The notes under the pieces were generated by a model. It was not told where the DNA came from. It saw only the letters and a program-made list of their open reading frames with translations, and did not search any database. Below, in pieces: positions 10,005-16,760 of a stretch of 64,000 nt of DNA. Origin of the DNA: Synechococcus sp. RSCCF101 (GTDB taxonomy: Bacteria; Cyanobacteriota; Cyanobacteriia; PCC-6307; Cyanobiaceae). Position numbers and translations under genes: made by a program. The stretch is taken from assembly GCF_008807075.1 (NCBI RefSeq), contig NZ_CP035632.1:2914001-2978000 (forward strand). The letters run 5' to 3'. Positions within the stretch are counted from its first letter, which is position 1. Each line of letters begins with the position of its first letter.

Positions 10005-11464
10005 GGGAGCGTGCAGCGCCAGGCGAAGGCCCCCCGGGGTAGCTCCTCGAGGGGCTCGCAGCGGTAGCCGGCGTCCCGGCTGATCGCCTTCAGGTCCTCA
10101 AGCCGCCTGCGTTCGTCCGAGTTGCGCCCGGCCGCCGCCAGGTGCAGCTCAGCCGGTGGCGGTGAGGCCTTCAGGGCCTGCCGCAGATCGTCCTCCTCCC
10201 CCCAGGCCCTCCCCGGCCCGTCCAGGCGGCCGGCCGCCAGCAGCACCCGGTCGCTGGCCGCGAACAGCTCCGGCCGCCGCGCGTAGCGGTGGCTGGCGCC
10301 GGCCAGCCGCAGGGACACCGAGCGGAAGTCATCCCGCTCCCGATCGAAGCGTCCCGCCGATGGCTGCAGCTCCCGGAACGACTCCGTCCAGACGTGCACA
10401 ACGGCCACCGCGGCCAGCAGCAGCGCCAGCCAGGCGGCCCGTGGCCGCAGCGACCAATCGGCCAGGCCGATGGCCACAGCCGGGATCAACACCGGCACCA
10501 GCACGATGAAGTAGCGCGCGAAGGCGATTGGCCTGAGGAACGACACGGCCACCACCAGCAGCACCATCAGGAGGCCGCCCCAGAGCCCGGTGCGGTCCGC
10601 CAGCCGCCGCCACTCGATCGGCTGCGCCTTGGCGGGGCGTCCCCAGAGCTGCAGGACCAATACGGCCATGGCGATCGCTGCCAGCATCCGGAAGGGATCC
10701 GCACCCAGAGCCCGGCGGAGCACGGCCGTGAGCAGCGAGAACTCCGGTGGCGCGATCCAGTCGTTGGTGGAGGGGTCCAGCAGATAGCCGGAGGCATGCA
10801 CGATCCAGGCGGCCCCGGGCACCATTCCGGCGCCGCAGGCCAGGGCGAGCCGCCAGCGCCGCCGGCAGGCGTCCCAGAGGCCGGTGGCACCCAGCAGGGC
10901 CAGTCCGTAGAAGTGGGTGAAGCCACTGAGGGCCACCAGCAGGGCGTAGCCGATGCCCGGCCCCTGGCGCCTCGGCCGCTCCAGGGCCTGGGCGCGCAGG
11001 ATCAGAGCGCCGGCGATCAGGGCTACCAGCAGGGCGTAGCTCTTGCCCTCGATCGCGAAGCGCACCGGAAAGGGGGTGCAGAAGGCGAGCAGGGCTGCAA
11101 TCACGGCGGCGCGGCGCCGGTGGCGGGCCAGCAGAGCAGCCTGAAGAGCCATCAGGCCGCCCCCGAGCAGATAGGCCAGCCAGGAGAAGGCCCTCAGGCT
11201 CCAGGCGGTCTGCCCGATCGCCTGTCCCCAGCCCCAGAGGCTCAGGTAGTAGAGGGGCGGATGCGAGTCGGTGCGCAGGTAGCTGAGGATGAATCCCGGT
11301 GAGGGCTGAAACGACTTGATCACGCTCCGCAGCTCATCCCCCCAGAGGCTGCTGCTGTCGATCAGCAGGAAGGTCCTGGCGGCGAAGGCCGCGCAGACCA
11401 CGCCGGCCAGGAGTGTGAGCAGCGGCTCGGCGGCGAAGCGGGGCTGTGGTGTGCGGTGACGCAT
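9989..11464 (-). CDS. Integral-membrane GT-C glycosyltransferase (family 39-like)
   Basis: 491-residue polytopic membrane protein with the GT-C layout. An N-terminal helix is followed by a lumenal/periplasmic acidic loop SSSLWGDELRSV and then DSHPPLYYLSLW. The WxDE and DSHPPLYY pattern is typical of lipid-phosphosugar-dependent transferases of the dolichyl/undecaprenyl mannosyl- and arabinosyl-transferase type. About ten hydrophobic helices follow, then a soluble C-terminal part of about 110 residues. It probably glycosylates cell-surface material from a polyprenyl-phosphate sugar; substrate unknown. It stands alone between terB-like (convergent) and tRNA-Arg. Confidence 0.75.
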   Translation of the reverse strand: MRHRTPQPRFAAEPLLTLLAGVVCAAFAARTFLLIDSSSLWGDELRSVIKSFQPSPGFILSYLRTDSHPPLYYLSLWGWGQAIGQTAWSLRAFSWLAYLLGGGLMALQAALLARHRRRAAVIAALLAFCTPFPVRFAIEGKSYALLVALIAGALILRAQALERPRRQGPGIGYALLVALSGFTHFYGLALLGATGLWDACRRRWRLALACGAGMVPGAAWIVHASGYLLDPSTNDWIAPPEFSLLTAVLRRALGADPFRMLAAIAMAVLVLQLWGRPAKAQPIEWRRLADRTGLWGGLLMVLLVVAVSFLRPIAFARYFIVLVPVLIPAVAIGLADWSLRPRAAWLALLLAAVAVVHVWTESFRELQPSAGRFDRERDDFRSVSLRLAGASHRYARRPELFAASDRVLLAAGRLDGPGRAWGEEDDLRQALKASPPPAELHLAAAGRNSDERRRLEDLKAISRDAGYRCEPLEELPRGAFAWRCTLPQRSP

Positions 11465-11540
11465 CGGGGCGAACAGCGCGGCGGCGGTCGCTCAGGAGTG
11501 TCCGCCATCGCGGCGTGCCGTGGCCTCCGGGGAGGGGCAG

Positions 11541-11614
<74 letters not shown>

Positions 11615-11711
11615 AGAGGCGGCGTGCCGCCCCGGCATTCTTTCAGCACATGGCCGAAGCAGCGGGGCTGGCTGTGGCCCTTAGGGTGGAGTGCTGCCCA
11701 CGCCTCGATCC

Positions 11712-12521
11712 ATGGCCGCGACCCGGCTCAGCGACAGCCAGAAGCAGGAGCTGCTCCGCCGCTTCCGTGACGGGGCCACCGCTCAGTCACTGGCCCTGGA
11801 ATTCGGCTGCAGCCCCACCACGGTGGGCCGGGCCATCCGGGCCCAGGTGAGCCCGGAGGAGTACGCCGCCCTGAAACAGGGTCGTCCCCAGCAGAAGGGA
11901 GGCCAGGCGCAGCAGATGGCACAACCGGAAGCGTCCGTTGCCCCCCGCGGAGAGGCAGCCAGTCGACATGCGCCGAACGGAGATGCCCCCAGCGGAGCCG
12001 CCTCCAGCAGCTCCAGGGATCCGGAAGAGGCCGACGATGACGGTGAGCTGGCGGTACCCGGCAGCCTGGCGATCGAAGATGCCGATGACTTCTCCGGTGA
12101 CGACAGCGACGACGGCGACCTCAGCGACGACGACCTGAGGGCTGCCGAGGAGGATCCCTCCACCTTCGTGCTGCTGGCGCCCGCGGACGCCGTGCAGCCC
12201 AGGCCTCCGGCCCGGGTGGAATCGCTGGCTGATGCCGCCCTGCCGAGCCGCCTCTACATGCTGGTGGACAAGGCCGTTGAGCTCGAACCCAGGCCGCTGA
12301 GCACCTTCACGGAGCTGGGGGCTCTGCCGGACGGCGAGGCCGAACGGGCCGCTCTGGCCCTCTACGGCAGCCCGCGCACGGCCAAGCGGGAGTGCGGCCG
12401 CAGCCAGAAGGTGATTCCCCTGCCCGATCCCCAGGTGGTGCTGCGCACCTCCACCTATCTGCTGGCCCAGGGCATCAGCCGGGTCGTTCTCGATGGGCGC
12501 CCCTACGCCCTCGATCGCTAG
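11712..12521 (+). CDS. Helix-turn-helix protein with acidic linker
   Basis: About 269 residues. The N-terminal 50 residues form a resolvase/transposase-like HTH (LSDSQKQELLRRFRDGATAQ, then FGCSPTTVGRAIRA). The middle (about 60-150) is low complexity: Gln/Pro/Ala, then an Asp/Ser/Glu-rich stretch (DDSDDGDLSDDDL). The C-terminal about 110 residues look folded and contain REC-like KRECGRSQKVIPLPDPQVVL. No catalytic motif is seen. DNA binding is inferred from the HTH only. ATG 11712 gives MAATRLSDSQ directly before the HTH; a TTG-type start 21 bases upstream is possible. Confidence 0.6.
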   Translation: MAATRLSDSQKQELLRRFRDGATAQSLALEFGCSPTTVGRAIRAQVSPEEYAALKQGRPQQKGGQAQQMAQPEASVAPRGEAASRHAPNGDAPSGAASSSSRDPEEADDDGELAVPGSLAIEDADDFSGDDSDDGDLSDDDLRAAEEDPSTFVLLAPADAVQPRPPARVESLADAALPSRLYMLVDKAVELEPRPLSTFTELGALPDGEAERAALALYGSPRTAKRECGRSQKVIPLPDPQVVLRTSTYLLAQGISRVVLDGRPYALDR

Positions 12522-12760
12522 ACGCCGCGATCTGAGCCGCCGGAGAGCACCAGGGCCGCTCCCATACCGCCGCTGAACAGGCCCGCCACCAGCGCGATCC
12601 CCACCACAAAACCGGTGGGCAGCTCCGTGCTCCGCCCCAGCCCCAGGTTCAGGCTCACCCGCTCGTCGAGGTTCTGAGCGCCGAGGCAGAGGGCCAGCAG
12701 CACGAGCGCGGACGCGCCGCAGGCGCTCAGAGCAAGGCGGATCGTGCGCAGCACCATCAA
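12518..12760 (-). CDS. Small two-helix membrane protein (LapA/DUF1049-like)
   Basis: 80 residues with two hydrophobic segments (about 8-28 and 51-71) separated by a short polar loop NLDERVSLNLGLGRSTELP. The pattern of helix, short beta-like segment with VSLNLG, then a Pro and a second helix ending in Gly-rich turns recalls the lipopolysaccharide assembly LapA/DUF1049 family. The match is from pattern only. It lies convergent to the HTH gene (4-base overlap) and upstream of rsmI on the same strand in window order. Confidence 0.5.
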   Translation of the reverse strand: MMVLRTIRLALSACGASALVLLALCLGAQNLDERVSLNLGLGRSTELPTGFVVGIALVAGLFSGGMGAALVLSGGSDRGV

Positions 12761-12773
12761 TGAGCCATTGGCC

Positions 12774-13700
12774 TCACTCTGGCGGATCGCTGGGGTGCAG
12801 CAGGCTGTAGAGGTGCCGGCGCGGTTGACCGCTGCTGCGGGCCACCTCCCGTGCTGCCTGGCTGGGGGAGGCCCCGCCTGCCATGGCTGCGTTCAGGGCC
12901 TGCAGCAACCGGTCGTCGCTCCAGCTCTCGGCCGCCGGCATCGCCCCGCCCACCACAAGGGTGAACTCCCCGAGGGGCGGGTGGTTGCGGAAATGCTGCA
13001 GCGCCGCCGAAAGGGTGGGCCCCACCTGTTCCTCGTGGCGCTTGGTCAGCTCCCGGCTCACCTGGGCGGGCCGGTCTCCCAGCTCCTGGATCAGATCCTC
13101 CAGCACCTCCGGTAGCCGGTGTGGTGCGGCATACACGATCAGCGTGCGCTGCTCCTCCCGCAGGCTTGCGAGATGGCGGAGCCGCTCGCTGCGCCGGGGC
13201 GGCAGGAACCCCTCGAAGCAGAAGCGGCCTGCCGGCAGGCCGCTGCTCACCAGGGCTGTGGTGAGGGCGCAGGGGCCCGGCACGCACACCACGGAATGAC
13301 CGGCCCGCCGGGCGGCTGCCGCCAGCTCCTCGCCCGGATCGCTGATCCCCGGCAGGCCCGCATCGCTGACCAGCACCAGTGGGTCGTCAGCCGCCAGCAC
13401 CGCCAGAAGCTGGGGCAGCCGCTCCTGGCGATTGTGGTGGTGAAAGCTCAGCAGTCGCCGCGCCGGTCGCCGGCCGATGCCGACGGCCTGCAGCAGCTGA
13501 GCGGTACGGCGGGTGTCCTCGCAGGCGATCGTGTCCACCTGCTCCAGCAGGGCGCGGGCCCGGGGCGAGAGATCGCCGAGATGCCCGATCGGCGTGCCTA
13601 CCAGGTACAGCACCCCTGAAACAGGCTCAGGGGATCCCGCCCGATGCACGCGTGGAGCGGCGTCCTGCGGACCCGGTACCGCCGGCGATTCGGCGCTCAC
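12774..13700 (-). CDS. rsmI: 16S rRNA (cytidine1402-2'-O)-methyltransferase
   Basis: Methylates the 2'-hydroxyl of C1402 in the ribosomal P site. The tetrapyrrole-methylase fold is clear: GVLYLVGTPIGHLGDLSPRA, IACEDTR, LLSFHHHN, LVSDAGLPGISDPG and CVPGPCALTTALVSSGLP. The C-terminal domain ends SSGQPRRHLYSLL. GTG 13700 gives about 308 residues with a 30-residue N-terminal tail. The frame is open further upstream, but that would run into divergent cysQ. A shorter start at the GTG just before GVLYLVGTP is also possible. Confidence 0.9.
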   Translation of the reverse strand: MSAESPAVPGPQDAAPRVHRAGSPEPVSGVLYLVGTPIGHLGDLSPRARALLEQVDTIACEDTRRTAQLLQAVGIGRRPARRLLSFHHHNRQERLPQLLAVLAADDPLVLVSDAGLPGISDPGEELAAAARRAGHSVVCVPGPCALTTALVSSGLPAGRFCFEGFLPPRRSERLRHLASLREEQRTLIVYAAPHRLPEVLEDLIQELGDRPAQVSRELTKRHEEQVGPTLSAALQHFRNHPPLGEFTLVVGGAMPAAESWSDDRLLQALNAAMAGGASPSQAAREVARSSGQPRRHLYSLLHPSDPPE

Positions 13701-13723
13701 GCACAATGCCTCTTTGCCAGTCC

Positions 13724-14641
13724 ATGATGCCGGCCCGCTCCCTTCCCCAGGACGTGGGGCTTGACGCCCTGTTGGCCGAGCTTCGACGTCTGGCCTGGGG
13801 CGCGGCCGACATCCTGCGGGCCTACGCCCGCGGCGAGACACCACCCCATGGATTTCCGCCGGCCCTCTCGGTGGACGACGGTGGCGAAGGGCCGGTGTCG
13901 GCTGCGGATCTGGCGGTGAACCAGTGGCTGCTCGATGGCCTGAAGGCCGCCTTCCCGACCGCGAACTGGTTGCTGCTCAGCGAGGAGACCGCCGCCGAGC
14001 AGATCCGCGACGGCCAGCCGCTGGCGGGCGAGTGGCTCTGGATCCTCGATCCGCTCGATGGCACCAAGGATTTCCTCCAGGGCACCGGTGAGTACGCGGT
14101 GCATCTGGCCCTGGTGCGGCAGCAGCGGCCCGTGCTCGGTGTGGTGCTGCTGCCGGAGGCCGAGGAGCTGTGGTTCGGCATCCCGGGAGGTGAGGGCTGC
14201 TGGTGCGAGAACCGGGCCGGCGAGCGCACGGCTCCGGCCCTCAGCGCCCGCTCCAGCCCCGGCGAGATGGTGCTGGTGGCCAGCCGCAACCACCGCGACC
14301 AGCGGCTGGAGCAGCTGCTGGCTGAGCTGTCTCTGGGCGGCACCCGGGCGGTGGGCAGTGTGGGATGCAAGGTCGCCACGATCCTGCGCGGTGAAACCGA
14401 CCTCTATGTGTCGCTGTCGGGCCGCAGCGCCCCGAAGGACTGGGACATGGCCGCTCCCGAGGCCGTGCTGCTGGCGGCCGGTGGGGCCTTCACCCATGCC
14501 GACGGCCAGCCCCTCCTCTACAACCGTGGCGACGTCCGTCAGGCGGGTTGCCTGATCGCCAGCCAGGGCCGCGCCCACCACGACCTCTGCCGCAGCGCTG
14601 AGGCCGCCATGGCCCGCATCGATCCGGGTTTTGCGGTCTGA
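13724..14641 (+). CDS. cysQ: 3'(2'),5'-bisphosphate nucleotidase / inositol monophosphatase family protein
   Basis: Mg-dependent phosphatase of the CysQ/IMPase family, probably removing 3'-phosphoadenosine 5'-phosphate made during sulfate assimilation. About 305 residues. Metal-binding motifs are LLSEE (about 85-89), LDPLDGTKDFLQGTGEY (about 108-124) and KDWDMAAPEAVLLAAGG (about 237-253). Starts at 13724 or 13727 (MMPARS) fit the divergent spacing with rsmI. A hairpin after the stop probably ends the transcript. Confidence 0.85.
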   Translation: MMPARSLPQDVGLDALLAELRRLAWGAADILRAYARGETPPHGFPPALSVDDGGEGPVSAADLAVNQWLLDGLKAAFPTANWLLLSEETAAEQIRDGQPLAGEWLWILDPLDGTKDFLQGTGEYAVHLALVRQQRPVLGVVLLPEAEELWFGIPGGEGCWCENRAGERTAPALSARSSPGEMVLVASRNHRDQRLEQLLAELSLGGTRAVGSVGCKVATILRGETDLYVSLSGRSAPKDWDMAAPEAVLLAAGGAFTHADGQPLLYNRGDVRQAGCLIASQGRAHHDLCRSAEAAMARIDPGFAV

Positions 14642-14648
14642 GCGCGCG

Positions 14649-14675
14649 GGGTCTGTTCCTGTTCCCTACAGACCC
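14649..14675. terminator. Bidirectional hairpin between cysQ and the first pilin cassette
   Basis: Perfect 8-bp stem GGGTCTGT/ACAGACCC (14649-14656 and 14668-14675) with an 11-base loop. It lies 7 bases after the cysQ stop and overlaps the last codons of the convergent pilin gene. There is no long U-run, so factor-independent activity is uncertain. Confidence 0.5.
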
Positions 14676-15175
14676 TCCCTGCCGAGCCGCTCAGCCGTGC
14701 TCCCGTCGGCGATGACCCGGTTCAACGCCTGACCCGGTTGCAGGGATCCATCCAGGCCATAGGAGGGGCCGCAGCGCATCAGCACAGGCTGCTGCCAGAT
14801 CCGGCTGGGGCGGTTGCCGAGGCTGTAGGTGATCGGGCCCTGGCGGGTGTGCAGGTGCAGCACGGGCCGGCGACCGCTCAGCCGGCAGGCCGGCACGGCG
14901 ACCTGTGGGTCGCGCGCTTCGCTCTGGGCCTGGGCCCGGTCGTGGTGGATCAGATCCCGGGTCCGCTCCAGCCACTGGCGCTCGTGCATGGCCGAGAGCA
15001 GCCTCCGGCTGGCTCCGCTCTCCACCAACAGCAGCTGCAGGAAGGCCGCGGCCAGTGCCATGCCCAGAGCCGAGGCGATGAGCAGTTCCGCCAGGGTGAA
15101 GCCGTCCGATGTGCCGGTGAGGCACCGCCTGTGCCCGGCCAACGCTGATCCCCACAACCGCTGCATGGTTCTCAC
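14666..15175 (-). CDS. PilW-like type IV minor pilin
   Basis: 169-residue prepilin. A 25-residue positively charged leader ends in Gly, followed by the mature start FTLAELLIASALGMALAAAF with Glu at position 5, the prepilin peptidase/N-methylase signature. A globular C-terminal domain with two cysteines follows. It is the last gene of a four-gene cassette. Its ATG overlaps the previous stop as ATGA (15172-15175), so the products are made together. The role is inferred: a minor pilin that primes pilus assembly or forms the tip. The specific PilW label rests on position and general form. Confidence 0.7.
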   Translation of the reverse strand: MRTMQRLWGSALAGHRRCLTGTSDGFTLAELLIASALGMALAAAFLQLLLVESGASRRLLSAMHERQWLERTRDLIHHDRAQAQSEARDPQVAVPACRLSGRRPVLHLHTRQGPITYSLGNRPSRIWQQPVLMRCGPSYGLDGSLQPGQALNRVIADGSTAERLGREGL

Positions 15176-15747
15176 GACTCACGGGGCAGGCAGTGGCGGG
15201 CCAGGGGCGGGGCCGCGGCGTCGCCGTGATAGCGACCGGTCCGCACGATCCCGAGCGGCAGGCTCATCACGGCGCAGAGCGGCCGCAGATCGTCACTCCT
15301 GTGCTCCAGCACGGCGGTGCCACCATCGAGCACCAGCCCCTGGCCCGTGAAGCGCAGGCTGCCGGGAAAGCTGTGGCTGAGCCGGATCTCGCTCGCCAGC
15401 GGCCGGCGGCGCAGGGAGGCCAGTGCCTGCTCACACGGATCCAGGCCGGGGCGCCGGGGCTGTGTCCAGCCGCTGGCCTCCAGCTGCAGGCCGCAGGGCC
15501 GGGCCCGCTCACGGGCCTCGCTGCGAGCGAGGCTGAGCCCGGCCAGAACCGTCTGAAGGCCGTGATCGAGCCGTTGCCGGGCCATGGCCCGGCTGCCCTG
15601 GCGAAACAGCAGACCGCTCAGCAGGCCGGCCACCGCCAGCACCACCAGCAGTTCACACAGGCTGAAGCCTTCAGACGGGCCGCTGAAACGGGTGCCGTTG
15701 GGCCGACCAGGGGCCACCGCCTCAGGCCCGGGGGGACGATGGAGCAT
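15172..15747 (-). CDS. GspH/FimT-like minor pilin
   Basis: 191 residues. A long leader of about 27 residues ends in Gly, followed by FSLCELLVVLAVAGLLSGLLF (Glu at +5). The following helix and SLARSEARERARPCGLQL resemble the GspH/FimT block, in which LARSEAI-type sequence follows the pilin helix. The C-terminal domain is compact and has paired cysteines. The start overlaps the end of the previous cassette gene by 26 bases. It is probably a minor pilin that works in the pilus tip; FimT-type pilins bind DNA in some competent bacteria, but that activity cannot be read here. Confidence 0.7.
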   Translation of the reverse strand: MLHRPPGPEAVAPGRPNGTRFSGPSEGFSLCELLVVLAVAGLLSGLLFRQGSRAMARQRLDHGLQTVLAGLSLARSEARERARPCGLQLEASGWTQPRRPGLDPCEQALASLRRRPLASEIRLSHSFPGSLRFTGQGLVLDGGTAVLEHRSDDLRPLCAVMSLPLGIVRTGRYHGDAAAPPLARHCLPRES

Positions 15748-16159
15748 CGCTCTCCTCCGGCTGGTTCACGGGATCGGGTTGACGGCCGCAGCGCCCCTGG
15801 GCGGCCGGATCGAGCAGGCGCCGGCGGCTGCGCCCCGTGTCGGTGGCCTCCAGCTGCATCAGCAGCCTCCGGTCCCCGTCCACGCGTGTGAGGGTCCGCT
15901 GCAGGCCCTCGGGAACGGCCTGGGCCGCGATGCGCCGCTGCAGGGCGATGGTCACCCAGTCGCAGGCGCTGTCGGGCATGGAGGGCAGCGCGGCCATAGC
16001 CGCTTCGGCGGCCCGGAACTGGCTGTCGATGGCGTTCAGCGCCAGGGCGCGTGCCTCGCGGCGGTGCTCACCGGCCGCGGCCAGGCCCATCAGCTGCATC
16101 GAGGCGCTGCTGCTGAGGGTCAGCAGGCTGGCGGCCACCACGCATTCGGCGAGGTTCAC
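15722..16159 (-). CDS. PilV/PilE-like minor pilin lacking an obvious leader
   Basis: About 145 residues from GTG 16159, which overlaps the preceding stop as GTGA. The chain begins MNLAECVVAASLLTLSSSAS, so the hydrophobic pilin helix starts at once. Glu is residue 5 of the primary product, the place it holds in a processed pilin. No charged leader or Gly cleavage site precedes it. The frame is open further upstream, but that part overlaps the previous gene and looks like an out-of-frame shadow (Gly/Ala/Arg-rich). Hydrophilic C-terminal domain with one clear cysteine pair candidate. Second gene of the cassette. Confidence 0.6.
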   Translation of the reverse strand: MNLAECVVAASLLTLSSSASMQLMGLAAAGEHRREARALALNAIDSQFRAAEAAMAALPSMPDSACDWVTIALQRRIAAQAVPEGLQRTLTRVDGDRRLLMQLEATDTGRSRRRLLDPAAQGRCGRQPDPVNQPEESDAPSSPRA

Positions 16160-16695
16160 GCGCCCACCCCCCCCACAGCCTCCAGCTGCAGGCCCGTTGC
16201 TCTCAATGGAGCCGGACCCAGCTGCACCCAGAAGCGGGCCTGCCGTTGCACGCCAGCGCTGCCCGGCCCCGGCAGGCCACTGAGCTGCAGCCGCAGGCGT
16301 GCCCCGGCGGCGGCCGGCACGGGCGTCCACTCCAGCAGCTGGCCGTTGTGGTCCAGCCCCTCCACCCGCTGCAGGGCCGCCAACTGGATGGCGTCGGCGC
16401 AGGGGCGGGAGGCGCCGGCTGACCAGTCGCTGGAGGCCTGATCGATCAGGCAGCCATGGCTGCGGTTGAGTCGGCCCAGCCAGTCCATCGCCGCGCTGCG
16501 GAGCGCATCCTCCTGCTGGCGGCTGCGCCAGCGCGCCACCTCCTGAATCCTGCCCTGGAGCGCGGAGGCCTGAAGGGCCATGCTTCCCAGAAGCATGACC
16601 ATGCAGCCGCTGAGGGCGAGCGGCAGAAGGAAGCCCGCCTCAGTGGCGGGCGGGCCTGCGGAGCGCCGGCTCCGGAGGCGGTGTCTGAGGTCCAT
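16156..16695 (-). CDS. PilX/GspK/HpsA-type pseudopilin
   Basis: 179 residues, first gene of the cassette. The Arg-rich 21-residue leader ends in Gly, followed by FLLPLALSGCMVMLLGSMALQ. The mature start has no Glu at position 5 and has Pro at 4, as in PilX/GspK-like and HpsA-like pseudopilins, which sit at the filament tip. An amphipathic helix with RWRSRQQEDALRSAA follows, then a small beta-rich domain. The ATG (16695-16693) is inside a perfect 12-bp inverted repeat, which probably limits translation. Confidence 0.65.
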   Translation of the reverse strand: MDLRHRLRSRRSAGPPATEAGFLLPLALSGCMVMLLGSMALQASALQGRIQEVARWRSRQQEDALRSAAMDWLGRLNRSHGCLIDQASSDWSAGASRPCADAIQLAALQRVEGLDHNGQLLEWTPVPAAAGARLRLQLSGLPGPGSAGVQRQARFWVQLGPAPLRATGLQLEAVGGVGA

Positions 16696-16722
16696 GGGGG
16701 TCGAGTGGTGCGACCCCCATGG
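16692..16722 (-). promoter_or_regulatory. Hairpin covering the start codon of the first pilin cassette
   Basis: Perfect 12-bp inverted repeat CCATGGGGGTCG/CGACCCCCATGG (16692-16703 and 16711-16722) with a 7-base loop. In the transcript the pilin ATG is in the 3' arm, and the only purine-rich stretch able to act as a ribosome site (GGGGG) is in the 5' arm. It would block initiation when folded. This is inferred from the sequence only. Confidence 0.5.
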
Positions 16723-16730
16723 GATTCCCC
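16715..16730 (-). promoter_or_regulatory. 16-nt element shared with the comEC leader
   Basis: On the coding strand this reads GGGGAATCCCATGGGG and ends 19 nt before the pilin ATG. The comEC leader has GGGGAATCCCCTGGAG (43065-43080), also ending 19 nt before its start: 14 of 16 bases are identical. It may be an operator or an RNA element; it partly overlaps the start-codon hairpin. Confidence 0.35.
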
Positions 16731-16753
16731 CGGATCACCGTCTGGTGATCCGG
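16730..16753 (-). terminator. Hairpin downstream of pnp
   Basis: Perfect 10-bp stem CCGGATCACC/GGTGATCCGG (16730-16739 and 16744-16753) with a 4-base loop, 7 bases after the pnp stop. It has no U-run, as is common for cyanobacterial ends. It would separate pnp from the pilin cassette or act as a 3' stabiliser. Confidence 0.6.
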
Positions 16754-16760
16754 CCCGGAC

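Noticed and set aside
16160-16330. ATG start 57 codons upstream for the PilV-like gene
   Set aside because: That stretch overlaps the preceding pilin gene out of frame and has shadow-like composition. The GTGA overlap is a better start.
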